From the NCBI RefSeq assembly GCF_021372645.1, contig NZ_JAJFUC010000103.1:1-47072 (forward strand): a stretch of 47,072 bases of DNA, given 5' to 3'. This DNA is from Clostridium sp. Its GTDB lineage: Bacteria > Bacillota > Clostridia > Clostridiales > Clostridiaceae. This document shows, in pieces, positions 38,087 to 47,061 of the stretch (the first letter of the stretch is position 1; every line of letters begins with the position of its first letter). A model generated the notes under the pieces. The model was not told the DNA's origin. It did no database searches and saw only the letters and a program-made list of their open reading frames with translations. The position numbers were made by a program, and so were the translations under genes.

Positions 38087-38872
38087 ATGAAAGAAAAATT
38101 TAAAATAATAGATAGTCATGCACACTATGATGATGAGGCTTTTAATAAAGATCGAGAAAGAGTATTAAATGAAATTAGAGAAAATGGAGTCATTGGAGTA
38201 TTAAATTGTGCAGCATCATATGCTAGCTTAAAAACTACAGATAAATTAACTAAAGACTATGATTTTATATTTGGAGCCCTAGGAATACATCCAGAAAACG
38301 CTAATGAAATGAAGGAAGATACTTTAGATGAGATTAAAGCTTATATTAAAAATAATGATAATATAGTAGCAATAGGAGAGATTGGCCTAGACTATTATTG
38401 GGATGAAAATCCACCAAAGGATATTCAAAAAGAAGTATTTAGAAGACAAATGAATTTAGCAAGAGAATTGAATTTTCCAGTTGTTATTCATGATAGAGAT
38501 GCACATAAAGATACATTGAAAATAATGCGGGAATTTCCACAAGTTACAGGGGTAGTGCATTGTTTTTCAGGGAGTGTAGAGTTTGCAAAGGAGTGTATAA
38601 GTCTAGGCTATTACATAGGATTCACAGGTGTTGTTACTTTTAAAAATGCAAAAAAGCTTGTTGAAGTAGCTAAGGAAATACCACTAGAAAAAATTCTTGT
38701 TGAAACAGATTGTCCGTATATGACGCCAGAGCCAAACCGAGGAAAAAGGAACAAATCGGACTATATTGAATATATAATAACTAAGATTGCAGAGATTAAA
38801 GAAATTGACCCATACAAGGCAAATTTGACTTTTAATGAGAATTTTGTTAGGTTGATTAATAAGGAAAATTAA
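38087..38872 (+). CDS. tatD: TatD-family metal-dependent hydrolase (DNase)
   Basis: A TatD-type hydrolase with the metal-binding start IDSHAHYDD, EIGLDYYWD, VIHDRDAH and ETDCPYM motifs. Members have 3'-5' exonuclease activity. From the ATG at 38087 it has 261 residues, the normal length. An in-frame ATG at 38021 gives 22 extra residues that come from the LacI remnant and are not TatD-like. AGGAAGG lies 12 bases before 38087, which is a little far. It begins the conserved series tatD-yabE-rnmV-rsmA. Confidence 0.92.
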   Translation: MKEKFKIIDSHAHYDDEAFNKDRERVLNEIRENGVIGVLNCAASYASLKTTDKLTKDYDFIFGALGIHPENANEMKEDTLDEIKAYIKNNDNIVAIGEIGLDYYWDENPPKDIQKEVFRRQMNLARELNFPVVIHDRDAHKDTLKIMREFPQVTGVVHCFSGSVEFAKECISLGYYIGFTGVVTFKNAKKLVEVAKEIPLEKILVETDCPYMTPEPNRGKRNKSDYIEYIITKIAEIKEIDPYKANLTFNENFVRLINKEN

Positions 38873-39141
38873 GGTAAAATATAACTTGTACACTCAAAAC
38901 AATAATTCTTGTACTCAATTAATAATAAATTAAATACAAAAGTTTACAATTAAATATCATTGCATTTCTAACTATATAATGGAGTAGCGTTAAAATCAGC
39001 TATCATTTTTATATTATTATATTTTTATGCACAGAGTGCATTATTACTATGCTTCATTATAATGCAAGAGGTTATGAATTTGACAAATTTGGGTTATTAA
39101 TATATAATTCAAAGAACACTCTTGCCAAAGGAGGGAAACTA

Positions 39142-40197
39142 ATGGTAGAAAAATTGAAACAATTTATTAAACAAAGTTTTTCTAACGGTCCGACCAAGGC
39201 AAAAATTATAATTGGAACAATTGCAATGGCAGTTGTAATTGTTGCATTAGTGACAATAATGAGCATGAGAAAAACGCTCGTAATAAGTATAGACGGTAAA
39301 GAAGCGACTTTTGTCACGTACAAGGGGACTGTTAAAGATGTGTTGCAAGAAAAGGGAATAGAATTAGCGCCTAAAGATATAGTGCAACCATCATTGGAAT
39401 CCAAAGTATCTGAGAAAGAAACTATTAAATTAAAGACAGCTATTCCAGTGGAAATTAATTCAAATGGAATAAAAGTACAAGTGCAAACAGCAGAAAATAC
39501 TATTGAAGATATGCTAGATGCAGAAGGAACTACATTAAAAGAACAAGGGATCCAATTTGACAAAAATGTAGATGAAGTATCACCTTCGTTAGATTCTAAA
39601 ATAGAAGGTAACTTAAGTGTACAACTCGTTAAAGTAGAAACAAAAGATATTGTTAAGAAAGAAGCAATTAAATTTGATACAATAGTTGAAAAAGATGCAA
39701 ATCTAGATAGTAGTGTTCAAAAGGTTAAGAGTGAAGGAAATAATGGCGAGAAGGAAATTACCTATCAAGTAGTATATAAAGATGGAGTAGAAATTTCTCG
39801 TAATGTAAAGAGCACTAAAACTATTTTAGAACCACAAAATGAAATAGTGGTAAAAGGAACTGGTCAAGTGTATGCAAGCAGAGGCGGAGATAGCATAACT
39901 TATAAGAAAAAGCTTAATTGCACAGCAACAGCTTACAGTAACCATTCTAATACTGCTACAGGAAGAACACCTGTTAGAAATGAAGGCGGTTTAAGTACGA
40001 TTGCAGTTGATCCATGTGTAATTCCATTAGGAAGTAAAGTCTATGTAGATGGATATGGATATGCAATTGCAGCTGATACAGGTGGTGCTATAAAGGGCAA
40101 TAAGATTGACATATACCTTAATTCGTCAAGTGAATGTAATAGTTGGGGTAGAAAATCAGTTAATGTATTAGTAGTTGCTTCTCCGGGAGAATGGTAA
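39142..40197 (+). CDS. yabE: YabE-like cell-wall protein with DUF348, G5 and 3D domains
   Basis: The 351-residue protein has an N-terminal membrane anchor or signal at about 25-45 (IIIGTIAMAVVIVALVTI). Two DUF348 repeats cover about 46-155, a G5 domain about 157-235, and the 3D domain about 262-350 (TATAYSN, the ATGR segment, VDP, PLGS and ADTGGAIKG, with the aspartates that name it). 3D domains act as lytic transglycosylases in related Sps/Rpf proteins. The ATG at 39142 has AAAGGAGG upstream; a longer reading frame begins at 39049. It lies between tatD and rnmV, its usual position. Confidence 0.92.
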   Translation: MVEKLKQFIKQSFSNGPTKAKIIIGTIAMAVVIVALVTIMSMRKTLVISIDGKEATFVTYKGTVKDVLQEKGIELAPKDIVQPSLESKVSEKETIKLKTAIPVEINSNGIKVQVQTAENTIEDMLDAEGTTLKEQGIQFDKNVDEVSPSLDSKIEGNLSVQLVKVETKDIVKKEAIKFDTIVEKDANLDSSVQKVKSEGNNGEKEITYQVVYKDGVEISRNVKSTKTILEPQNEIVVKGTGQVYASRGGDSITYKKKLNCTATAYSNHSNTATGRTPVRNEGGLSTIAVDPCVIPLGSKVYVDGYGYAIAADTGGAIKGNKIDIYLNSSSECNSWGRKSVNVLVVASPGEW

Positions 40198-40206
40198 ATT
40201 ATCTTA

Positions 40207-40237
40207 AGAGATAACATTTGTTATCTCTATTTTTTTT
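40207..40237 (+). terminator. Terminator of yabE
   Basis: AGAGATAAC (40207-40215) pairs with GTTATCTCT (40220-40228) around ATTT, followed by ATTTTTTTT. Confidence 0.9.
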
Positions 40238-40371
40238 CTTTAAATTATAAAGTTTTTAGCATATTATTAAAGAAGAGATAAAATAAAGAGAGATTATTTG
40301 ATAATTAAATTTAAGTTAATAGTCTTATAGAACAGTGAATAATTTAATGGGAAATGAAAGGAAGTAGAATA

Positions 40372-40929
40372 TTGATAAAAGAAGTAATCGTTGTTGAAGG
40401 TAGAGACGATGTTGATGCTGTAAAGAAGGCTTTAGAGGCAGAAATAATAGCTGTTGGAGGCTTCGGAATAAATGCAAAGGTAATTGCAAGAATACAAGAA
40501 GCCCAAAAAAGAAAAGGAGTAATTGTTTTAACAGATCCAGATTTTGCAGGTGAGAAGATAAGAAGAATAATATCTAAGAGAGTTAAGGGCATAAAGCATG
40601 CATATATTGCAAAAGAAGATGGACTTAAAAATGGGGATATTGGAGTTGAAAATGCTTGCCCGGAGGTTATTTTAAAAGCACTTGAAATGGCTAAAATAAC
40701 ACAGATAGAAAAACAAGAGTTTTTTACTATGCAAGATATGTTCTATTTTAAACTTACTGGAGATGGCACATCAAAGGTTAGAAGACGCATGTTAGGTAAA
40801 ATATTAGGGATAGGATATGGCAATGCAACTCAAATGATTTCTAGATTAAATAATTATGGAATAACAAAAGAAGAATTTACTAATGCTATAGAAGAAATTG
40901 AAAAACAATTGGAAGTAGGTAAGAAATAA
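40372..40929 (+). CDS. rnmV: Ribonuclease M5
   Basis: RNase M5 makes the final cleavages in 5S rRNA maturation. From the TTG at 40372 it has 185 residues. The TOPRIM domain shows VVEGRDDVDAV with its glutamate and LTDPDFAGEKIR with the two aspartates. I chose the TTG because AAAGGAAG lies seven bases upstream; an in-frame ATG at 40354 has no proper site. The rsmA ATG follows its stop codon directly, so the two are translationally coupled. Confidence 0.93.
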   Translation: MIKEVIVVEGRDDVDAVKKALEAEIIAVGGFGINAKVIARIQEAQKRKGVIVLTDPDFAGEKIRRIISKRVKGIKHAYIAKEDGLKNGDIGVENACPEVILKALEMAKITQIEKQEFFTMQDMFYFKLTGDGTSKVRRRMLGKILGIGYGNATQMISRLNNYGITKEEFTNAIEEIEKQLEVGKK

Positions 40930-41781
40930 ATGGATCTAAAAGATATAAAAACTCAAGAATTAGTTAAGAAGTATAATTTTAAGTTTACAAAAAGTCTTGG
41001 TCAAAATTTTTTAGTTGATGATTCAGTACTTAGCGATATAGTAGATGGAGCAGAAGTAAATAATGAAGATTTTATTATAGAAATTGGTCCAGGAGTAGGA
41101 ACTTTAACTGCTCAGCTTTTAATAAAAGCAAAGAAGGTAACTGCAATAGAATTAGATAATGACTTAATTCCCATTCTAGAAAAAGAATTGGGGGATAATG
41201 AGAATTTTAATTTAATACATAAAGATGCACTTAAAGTAGATTTTAATGAACTTATAGGAGATGAGAAAAGTGTTAAACTTGTAGCTAATCTTCCATATTA
41301 CGTTACAACACCTATAATCCTTAAACTTTTAAAAGATGGATATAATTTTAAATCTTTAACTATCATGATACAGAAGGAAGTTGCAGAAAGAATTAATGCT
41401 AAGCCAGATTGCAAAGAATATGGTGCATTGTCTGTTTTGGTACAATATTACTGTGATACGAGTATAGTGAGAAGAGTAGCACCAACATCATTTATTCCAA
41501 GACCAAAGGTTGAATCTATAGTAATAAAATTAGATAGACTAGATAAACCAAGAGTTAAAACTAAGGATGTAGAGCTCATGTTTGAATTAGTAAGGGCTGG
41601 GTTTAATATGAGAAGAAAGACTTTATGGAATGCTACAAAGACACTTAAAGTAAATAAAGAAAAATTAGAAGAGGCATTTAAAAAATCAGGAATAGACCCT
41701 AAGAGAAGGGCTGAAACACTAACAGTACAAGAATTTGCAACATTGGCAGATAGTATATATGATGTAAAAATCACAGATTAA
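40930..41781 (+). CDS. rsmA: 16S rRNA dimethyladenosine transferase (KsgA)
   Basis: RsmA dimethylates two adjacent adenines in the 3' end hairpin of 16S rRNA, a late step in 30S maturation. The 283-residue protein has the SAM-binding motif [10 protein letters not shown], the acidic IELDNDL loop and the catalytic NLPYYV (NxPY type). [10 protein letters not shown] near the N terminus and PRPKVES are also typical. The start codon abuts the rnmV stop, and the two form an rRNA-processing pair. Confidence 0.96.
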   Translation: MDLKDIKTQELVKKYNFKFTKSLGQNFLVDDSVLSDIVDGAEVNNEDFIIEIGPGVGTLTAQLLIKAKKVTAIELDNDLIPILEKELGDNENFNLIHKDALKVDFNELIGDEKSVKLVANLPYYVTTPIILKLLKDGYNFKSLTIMIQKEVAERINAKPDCKEYGALSVLVQYYCDTSIVRRVAPTSFIPRPKVESIVIKLDRLDKPRVKTKDVELMFELVRAGFNMRRKTLWNATKTLKVNKEKLEEAFKKSGIDPKRRAETLTVQEFATLADSIYDVKITD

Positions 41782-41801
41782 AGGCATTGAACCTTAATTA
41801 A

Positions 41802-41830
41802 ATCATAATAGTAATTCCTCAGCATATAAT
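41802..41830 (+). promoter_or_regulatory. Possible sigma-E-type sporulation promoter
   Basis: ATCATAAT (41802-41809) resembles the sigma-E -35 element and CATATAAT (41823-41830) matches the -10 consensus CATACAnT at seven of eight positions, with a 13-base spacer. It lies 35 bases before the collagen-like gene. Because TATAAT is included, a sigma-A promoter is also possible. Confidence 0.4.
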
Positions 41831-41864
41831 ATATGGAATAAATGTATGTGGAGGGAATATAGGG

Positions 41865-43745
41865 TTGGCACATAATAAATTATATAGAAACTTTATAATA
41901 TTACAGGAAGATGAAAGAGGATATTCTCATTCTAATGATAAAGCTTTGTCTGGATATGCGAAGGTTGAGGCAAAAGGTGATAAATGTAAGGTATCTTTTT
42001 ATGCCCAAAATCTTAGACAAGGAGATAATTATTCTATGGTACTTATCTGTTGCAAAAGGGATTTAAAACAACTAATCGATTTAGGACCTTTGGCAATAAA
42101 TGAAGTTGGAAAGGGAGATGTCAGCAAAGACTACTATGTCAATAACATAGCTGGACTTGGAATATCTTACGAAAAAATATCTGGAGCTGCAATTTGTAAG
42201 GTGAAGGATAATGAAACTGAGTTTATAATGCACGGATTTATGAATGGAGAAGATTCTACTGATAACTGGAGAAAATTTAAAATTGTTAAGATAGACTCTA
42301 AAAGGTACATTAATAAATTGGATGAAGAGCCTAAAAAGAAAGATATTTCTAGTTTAGGTATAGCTGATAAACCTATAACATCAAAATCAAATATTTTAGA
42401 AACTAAAATTATAGAAACATCTAAATCAGAAAATGTATTAGCTGAGCGTAAGAAAGATGAAATTAATCTTCAGCCTAAAGGGAACACAGAAATAGGTGTT
42501 TTAAATGAAGATAATTCTAACGTGGAAGATAATTCTAACGTGGAAGATAAGAAACAAAATAGAATTTCTGAAAATCATCAGAATATAGTGCCTGAAAATC
42601 ACCAAAATATAGCTGAAACTATAAATACTTTAGATGAAGATAGAAATAAGTGTAAAGAACCTAAGAAATGTGAGAAACACGATAAATGTGAGAAAATTGA
42701 GAATATAGAAGATACTATTAATAAATTAGCTAAAAAATTGGATAGTTATGATGGCGTAATAGATTTAATGATAAACAATGTACATGAAGATGTTATAATT
42801 TATGGTTTTATAAAAGACAAGAAAGATTGTGATTGTAAGTGGAAAAAATTTAAAATAGAAAAGAAATGTAGAAATCAGAGACAAGACTTCAATAATATTC
42901 AAAGCAACTCTAAGAGAATAGAAGAAAACTTTAAATTAGACAAATTAAATGAAATTGATACAGTAGATCGGTTGGATAGGTTAGATATAATAGATTTTGA
43001 TGAATATGAAAATGAAATTAAAAAAATAGGACCAAAGGCACCAACAGGAGAAAAGGGACCAATAGGAGAAATAGGACCAATGGGACCAACAGGAGACAAA
43101 GGACCAACAGGAGAAATAGGACCAATGGGACCAACAGGAGACAAAGGACCAACAGGAGAAATGGGACCAATGGGACCAACAGGACCAATGGGTCCAAAAG
43201 GGCCGATGAATGCAGAATGTCAAACTAAAACAACTCATCTAATAATGGAGCAGCCAGAAGTAGTAAAGAAAAAAGAAAAATGCAATTTAGGCAATATGGA
43301 ACAACAGCTAGTTTCAACACAGAATTTTAACATAACTGGAGAATTAGGTAAGTATTTTGAAAAACTTGCGGAAGACTTTGAGCCCTATAACGGAAGTTTA
43401 GCTGATATAAATTATTGCAAATTGTATAAAATGAATGTAAATAGTATAGAAGATTTATCTGATGAATCAAATTATAATAAATATACATTGGCATATTATC
43501 CAATGCTAAATTATTATCCTTACATTAGTAAAGAAGGATATTTTTTATTAGGTTATAAATGTGATGGAAATGGGGAAATGAAATATATCGTATATGCAGT
43601 ACCAGGAAGTAAAGATAAGATTGATCAACCATATGGTGGAAGAACAGGTTTCGTAACATGGACTAGCGATAATGCAAATGGTAAAGGATATTGGCTAATG
43701 TTCTATGATTTTAAAAATTCTTCAATTGTAATCCCAACAAAATAA
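41865..43745 (+). CDS. Collagen-like repeat protein with duplicated flanking domain, likely surface or spore protein
   Basis: The 626-residue protein has an N-terminal beta-rich domain (about 5-150, with [17 protein letters not shown] and YGFIKD-like segments), a charged, repeat-containing linker (about 150-275), a partial second copy of the N-terminal domain (about 275-330; WRKFKIVK versus WKKFKIEK), a Gly-X-Y collagen stretch (about 390-447; 18 uninterrupted triplets after one imperfect triplet), and a C-terminal globular domain (about 475-626). I recognise the architecture as typical of clostridial proteins but not a named family. No signal peptide is visible, as for exosporium proteins. 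The TTG start has GGAGGG about nine bases upstream. Confidence 0.7.
   Translation: MAHNKLYRNFIILQEDERGYSHSNDKALSGYAKVEAKGDKCKVSFYAQNLRQGDNYSMVLICCKRDLKQLIDLGPLAINEVGKGDVSKDYYVNNIAGLGISYEKISGAAICKVKDNETEFIMHGFMNGEDSTDNWRKFKIVKIDSKRYINKLDEEPKKKDISSLGIADKPITSKSNILETKIIETSKSENVLAERKKDEINLQPKGNTEIGVLNEDNSNVEDNSNVEDKKQNRISENHQNIVPENHQNIAETINTLDEDRNKCKEPKKCEKHDKCEKIENIEDTINKLAKKLDSYDGVIDLMINNVHEDVIIYGFIKDKKDCDCKWKKFKIEKKCRNQRQDFNNIQSNSKRIEENFKLDKLNEIDTVDRLDRLDIIDFDEYENEIKKIGPKAPTGEKGPIGEIGPMGPTGDKGPTGEIGPMGPTGDKGPTGEMGPMGPTGPMGPKGPMNAECQTKTTHLIMEQPEVVKKKEKCNLGNMEQQLVSTQNFNITGELGKYFEKLAEDFEPYNGSLADINYCKLYKMNVNSIEDLSDESNYNKYTLAYYPMLNYYPYISKEGYFLLGYKCDGNGEMKYIVYAVPGSKDKIDQPYGGRTGFVTWTSDNANGKGYWLMFYDFKNSSIVIPTK
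42516..42611 (+). repeat. Tandem short repeats in the linker
   Basis: An 18-base unit (GATAATTCTAACGTGGAA) is present twice, encoding DNSNVE twice. Nearby ENHQNIV-P and ENHQNIA-E form a second pair of similar units. Confidence 0.7.
43074..43208 (+). repeat. 45-base tandem repeats encoding collagen triplets
   Basis: Two nearly identical 45-base units (43074-43118 and 43119-43163) encode [14 protein letters not shown](I/M). A third, shortened or diverged unit follows to 43208. Such arrays vary in copy number between strains. Confidence 0.8.
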
Positions 43746-43760
43746 GGAAATAAAATTGTT

Positions 43761-44327
43761 ATGAATAAAAAGCAAGTAATTGTTACGTCAATATTGTTAT
43801 CATTAATGCTAATATTAGCCATAACTCAGGGTTTCTTTAAGAATGATTTTGAACAAGTAGTTCTTATGAACCAAGGAATAAGTAAATTTAAGGAATATCA
43901 TTTCAATGAAGGTAAGCACATTATATCATTGCCAAGTGAATGGATTGTAGATGAAAAAGAAAGTGAAGGAGAATATGTAAGTTATAAATTAGATTTTAGA
44001 GACAAAAATAATAAACTTAATGGTTTAGTAGAATTAATAAATACTAAAGAGGATCTAAGCGTATTTGCAGAAAATGATTTAAATAATCAATACTTGGAGT
44101 ATTATAATTCTGAGGTAATGCCTTTTAAAAATTCTAATAATTCAGGAGTATTAGTACAATATGAGACAGCTATAAAGAATGGATATGACTTTAAAAATGA
44201 ATGTTATTACTTAAATTTAGAAGAAGGTAAAACAATAAAGATATTATTTAATCTAAAGGAAAAAGATTATAAGGAGAATATGAAGACTATGTTTAATACT
44301 ATTATTTCAAGTGTTAAGGTATCTTAA
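43761..44327 (+). CDS. Membrane-anchored protein of unknown function
   Basis: A 188-residue protein with an uncleaved-looking N-terminal hydrophobic segment (about 7-24) and a soluble domain that looks like the DcrB/PsbP-type beta-alpha fold (FNEGKHIISLPSEWIVDEK near residue 48, repeated hydrophobic strands after). I do not identify a family with certainty. It starts 16 bases after the collagen-like gene with a GGAAAT-type site and is probably co-transcribed with it. A hairpin terminator follows. Confidence 0.6.
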   Translation: MNKKQVIVTSILLSLMLILAITQGFFKNDFEQVVLMNQGISKFKEYHFNEGKHIISLPSEWIVDEKESEGEYVSYKLDFRDKNNKLNGLVELINTKEDLSVFAENDLNNQYLEYYNSEVMPFKNSNNSGVLVQYETAIKNGYDFKNECYYLNLEEGKTIKILFNLKEKDYKENMKTMFNTIISSVKVS

Positions 44328-44343
44328 ACAAGACAAATAAAAT

Positions 44344-44372
44344 TTGCCAAGGATAAGGATAAGTATTATAAT
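44344..44372 (+). promoter_or_regulatory. Promoter of lgt
   Basis: TTGCCA (44344-44349) and a perfect TATAAT (44367-44372) are 17 bases apart. Transcription would start near 44379, within the left arm of the hairpin that also ends the preceding gene. Confidence 0.6.
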
Positions 44373-44374
44373 TT

Positions 44375-44420
44375 AAGTATCAAGGAGAGGCAGAAACTAG
44401 CTTCTCCTTGATACTTATTT
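44375..44420 (+). terminator. Terminator / 5' leader hairpin before lgt
   Basis: AAGTATCAAGGAGA (44375-44388) pairs perfectly with its complement at 44403-44416. The tail is ATTTGATGTTT. It ends 23 bases before lgt, leaving no room for a promoter in between. Confidence 0.7.
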
Positions 44421-44438
44421 GATGTTTGGAGGGGAATA

Positions 44439-45212
44439 ATGAGAATCATATTGTTTGAAATATTTGGTATACAGATAAAGAGTTACGGATTAATGATTGC
44501 AATTGGTATAATAGTTGCAGCAACGTTATTTATAAATAGGGCAAAAAAGAAAGGTTTTGATGAAGATTCATTATTAAACTTAATTATTTTTGCAATAATA
44601 GGTGGAATGCTTGGAGGAAAAGGATTATTTATAATAACTGAATTCAAGAATATTATAAAGGATTCAAGTATATTATTAAATTTTGGATATGGTTTTGTTA
44701 TTTATGGAGCTATAGGTGGTGGAGCTCTAGCTATGTATTTATATTGTAAAAAGAAGAATTGGAATATCATTGAAATGCTAGATATGATGGTTCCAGGACT
44801 TGCAATAGCTCAGGGATTTGGAAGAATTGGATGTTTTTTAGCAGGATGCTGTTATGGTGCAGAAACTACATTGCCTATAGGTGTTGAATTTCCTAAAAAT
44901 TCTCTTGCGCCAACAGGGATACATGTTCATCCAACGCAGATTTATTCTTCTATTTTTGATTTTTTATTAGGATTTGTTCTTTTATATTATAGTAAAAGGG
45001 AAAGAAAAAATGGGAAGGTAATGGGGTTATACCTAATAATATATAGTATAGGAAGATTTTTAGTAGAATTTTTGAGAAATGATCCAAGAGGTAGTGTTGG
45101 AGTTCTTTCTACATCACAATTCATTTCAATATTTACTTTAGTGCTTGGGATTATTATTTTTAATAAGCACAAGATTTTTAAAGGAGCGAAGAAGAACATT
45201 GAAGAACAATAA
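44439..45212 (+). CDS. lgt: Prolipoprotein diacylglyceryl transferase
   Basis: Lgt transfers diacylglycerol to the lipobox cysteine of prolipoproteins in the membrane. The 257-residue protein has about seven helices and the family signature GRIGCFLAGCCYG (R129 near the middle), with IHVHPTQIYSSIFDF and the conserved YSIGRFLVEFLR segment. The ATG follows GGAGGGG by about five bases. Its 3' end overlaps a downstream lipoprotein gene by 14 bases. Confidence 0.95.
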   Translation: MRIILFEIFGIQIKSYGLMIAIGIIVAATLFINRAKKKGFDEDSLLNLIIFAIIGGMLGGKGLFIITEFKNIIKDSSILLNFGYGFVIYGAIGGGALAMYLYCKKKNWNIIEMLDMMVPGLAIAQGFGRIGCFLAGCCYGAETTLPIGVEFPKNSLAPTGIHVHPTQIYSSIFDFLLGFVLLYYSKRERKNGKVMGLYLIIYSIGRFLVEFLRNDPRGSVGVLSTSQFISIFTLVLGIIIFNKHKIFKGAKKNIEEQ

Positions 45213-46035
45213 ATTTTCAATTATAGTTTTAACTGCACTATTAATTGCAAGCATGATGCTCTCAGGCTGTACCTTTATTAATAATTTAGAAGTTAAAATG
45301 AATCTTAGAAATCAGAAATTTGAGTATATAAAACAAAATAAAGTAGATAAGATAATAATACAAAATGTTAGAGATAGCGGATTTAGGTTTGTGATTAATG
45401 ATAGTAAGGCAATATATGACATTTATAATCTTTTGTCAGGAGGTAGTGAGGTTTCTAAAAAAAGCTCTCTTGATCCAGATTATATTTTTGAAATATATGT
45501 TGGGGATGAAGTAAGAAAATATAACTATGTAGTTGGAGCAAATGAGCGTGGTACAGGAAATTTTTATGATGATGATAAAGCTTTTTTGGTATCGAAGAAT
45601 TTAGAGAATACAATAATGCAAAATCTTTCAGTTATAAGAAAACCAACAGATTTTAATTATATATACTATCAATCAATATTAAAGGTTATTGAAAATAAAA
45701 AAGATGTTTTATCCAATGTAAATAAGGTTGGATTAGATATAAGCGGAGATACAGATTGTTTAAAATATATATTTTCTGTATATTTAGAACATTTTAGAAA
45801 AAGTTTAAATAAAACTTTACCTAATATTGATTTAGTAAACAATAATTCTGAAGACTTTGATACAATAATTAAAGTCAAAAACAGAGGATATAATAGCACA
45901 ATTTTTAAAACTTTAATAACTGTGAATAATAAGAAGGATAAGTCCTTTGAAAGTTATTATATAACAGCAGAATATAATTATAAGGATTGGGACATTAAAG
46001 TAAGCGATCCTAACAAAGTACCACAAGATTGGTAG
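45199..46035 (+). CDS. Lipoprotein of unknown function
   Basis: From the TTG at 45199 this is a 278-residue protein with a type II signal peptide: basic KNNK start, hydrophobic core and lipobox LSGC with C24. The mature part is charged, with no recognised enzyme motif. I do not recognise a named family. The TTG lies 14 bases before the end of lgt, which suggests translational coupling to the enzyme that modifies it. An in-frame start at 45145 is less likely because it hides the signal peptide behind lgt sequence. mrp starts 15 bases downstream. Confidence 0.75.
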   Translation: MKNNKFSIIVLTALLIASMMLSGCTFINNLEVKMNLRNQKFEYIKQNKVDKIIIQNVRDSGFRFVINDSKAIYDIYNLLSGGSEVSKKSSLDPDYIFEIYVGDEVRKYNYVVGANERGTGNFYDDDKAFLVSKNLENTIMQNLSVIRKPTDFNYIYYQSILKVIENKKDVLSNVNKVGLDISGDTDCLKYIFSVYLEHFRKSLNKTLPNIDLVNNNSEDFDTIIKVKNRGYNSTIFKTLITVNNKKDKSFESYYITAEYNYKDWDIKVSDPNKVPQDW

Positions 46036-46050
46036 AGGAGGATAAATATA

Positions 46051-46890
46051 ATGAGTTGTGAAAACTGTAAAAGTAAAGATACATGTCAATCTAAGGGAGA
46101 AGGCTGTAAAGAAGAAAGTTTAAAGTTAATACCTAGATATGGAAAGATAAAAAATGTAATAGGTGTTATAAGTGGAAAAGGTGGTGTTGGTAAATCAACT
46201 GTTACTGGAATTATGGCAGCTATGTTAGCTAAGAGAGGCTATAAGGTAGGCGTTTTAGATGCAGATATTACAGGACCATCTATGCCAAGGTTTTTTGGTG
46301 TTAATAGTAAAAGAGCAACTATAATTCCTTTAGAAAATGATATGGTAAAGTTTGAGCCTGTAGAGACAGAAAGTGGAATACGGATAGTTTCTATGAATCT
46401 TTTAACAGCAGTAGAAGATGAACCTGTTATTTGGAGGGGTCCCGTGATTACAGGAGTATTAAAGCAAATGTTTATAGAAACTAATTGGGGAGAACTTGAT
46501 TATTTACTTATAGATATGCCACCAGGTACTGGAGAGATAGCTTTAACTGTAATGCAAGAGTTTCCAATTGATGAAATTGTAATAGTTTCTACACCACAAG
46601 ATATGGTATCAATGATTGTTAAGAAAGTTGTTATCATGGCTCAAAAGATAGGAGTAAAAGTTAAGGGAGTAGTAGAAAACATGGCTTATATAAACTGCTC
46701 AGATTGTGATAAAAAAATAAGAGTATTTAGTAGAAAATCTTCAGAAGAAAATGCTGAATATCTAGGATTACCTCTAATAGGAGAACTGCCAATTAATATT
46801 GAACTTACAGAAGCACTAGAAGAAGGAGAAGCTGAAGAATATGTCAGAGAAAATCCATTATATTCATTAATATTTGAAGGATTATACTAA
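46051..46890 (+). CDS. mrp: Mrp/NBP35-type P-loop ATPase, iron-sulfur carrier
   Basis: The 279-residue protein is a ParA/MinD-superfamily ATPase with GKGGVGKST (residues about 41-49) and DMPPGTGE. Its family carries and transfers Fe-S clusters. The N terminus has a cysteine-rich extension (CENCKSKDTCQSKGEGC) and the C-terminal half has a CxxC (CSDCDKK) for the shared cluster. There is no separate DUF59 domain. The start has AGAGGAGG upstream. It follows the lipoprotein gene by 15 bases and precedes two hairpins. Confidence 0.9.
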   Translation: MSCENCKSKDTCQSKGEGCKEESLKLIPRYGKIKNVIGVISGKGGVGKSTVTGIMAAMLAKRGYKVGVLDADITGPSMPRFFGVNSKRATIIPLENDMVKFEPVETESGIRIVSMNLLTAVEDEPVIWRGPVITGVLKQMFIETNWGELDYLLIDMPPGTGEIALTVMQEFPIDEIVIVSTPQDMVSMIVKKVVIMAQKIGVKVKGVVENMAYINCSDCDKKIRVFSRKSSEENAEYLGLPLIGELPINIELTEALEEGEAEEYVRENPLYSLIFEGLY

Positions 46891-46931
46891 AAGTGTTTAA
46901 GAATATTTAAAAAATAACTAGCATAATCGAG

Positions 46932-46954
46932 GAGGCCACTGAAAAAGTGCCCTC
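46932..46954 (+). terminator. Hairpin after mrp
   Basis: GAGG-c-CACT pairs with AGTG-c-CCTC around GAAAA. ACTCTATTTT follows. It resembles the GGCCACT hairpin after carB. Confidence 0.55.
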
Positions 46955-46972
46955 ACTCTATTTTAAGAATTA

Positions 46973-47020
46973 AAAAGTATAATTCCAATACGTTTAGTAT
47001 TGGGAATATGCTTTTTTTGT
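46973..47020 (+). terminator. Strong terminator before the last gene
   Basis: AAGTATAATTCCAATAC pairs with GTATTGGGAATATGCTT across GTTTA, with a T-run (TTTTTTT) at the end. Confidence 0.85.
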
Positions 47021-47061
47021 TATATAATTTATTTATTAAGACTAAGCAAGGTGGTAAATAA

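Noticed and set aside
39049-39141. Extended yabE start at 39049
   Set aside because: ATG 39142 has AAAGGAGG directly upstream and places the membrane anchor near the N terminus.
43074-43208. CRISPR-like array
   Set aside because: The 45-base units are contiguous, have no spacers and stay in frame as collagen triplets.
42899-43238. Minus-strand reading frames rich in Pro-Ile-Ser and Ser-His-Trp opposite the collagen repeat
   Set aside because: They are antisense shadows of the Gly-X-Y tandem repeats, with no start signals.
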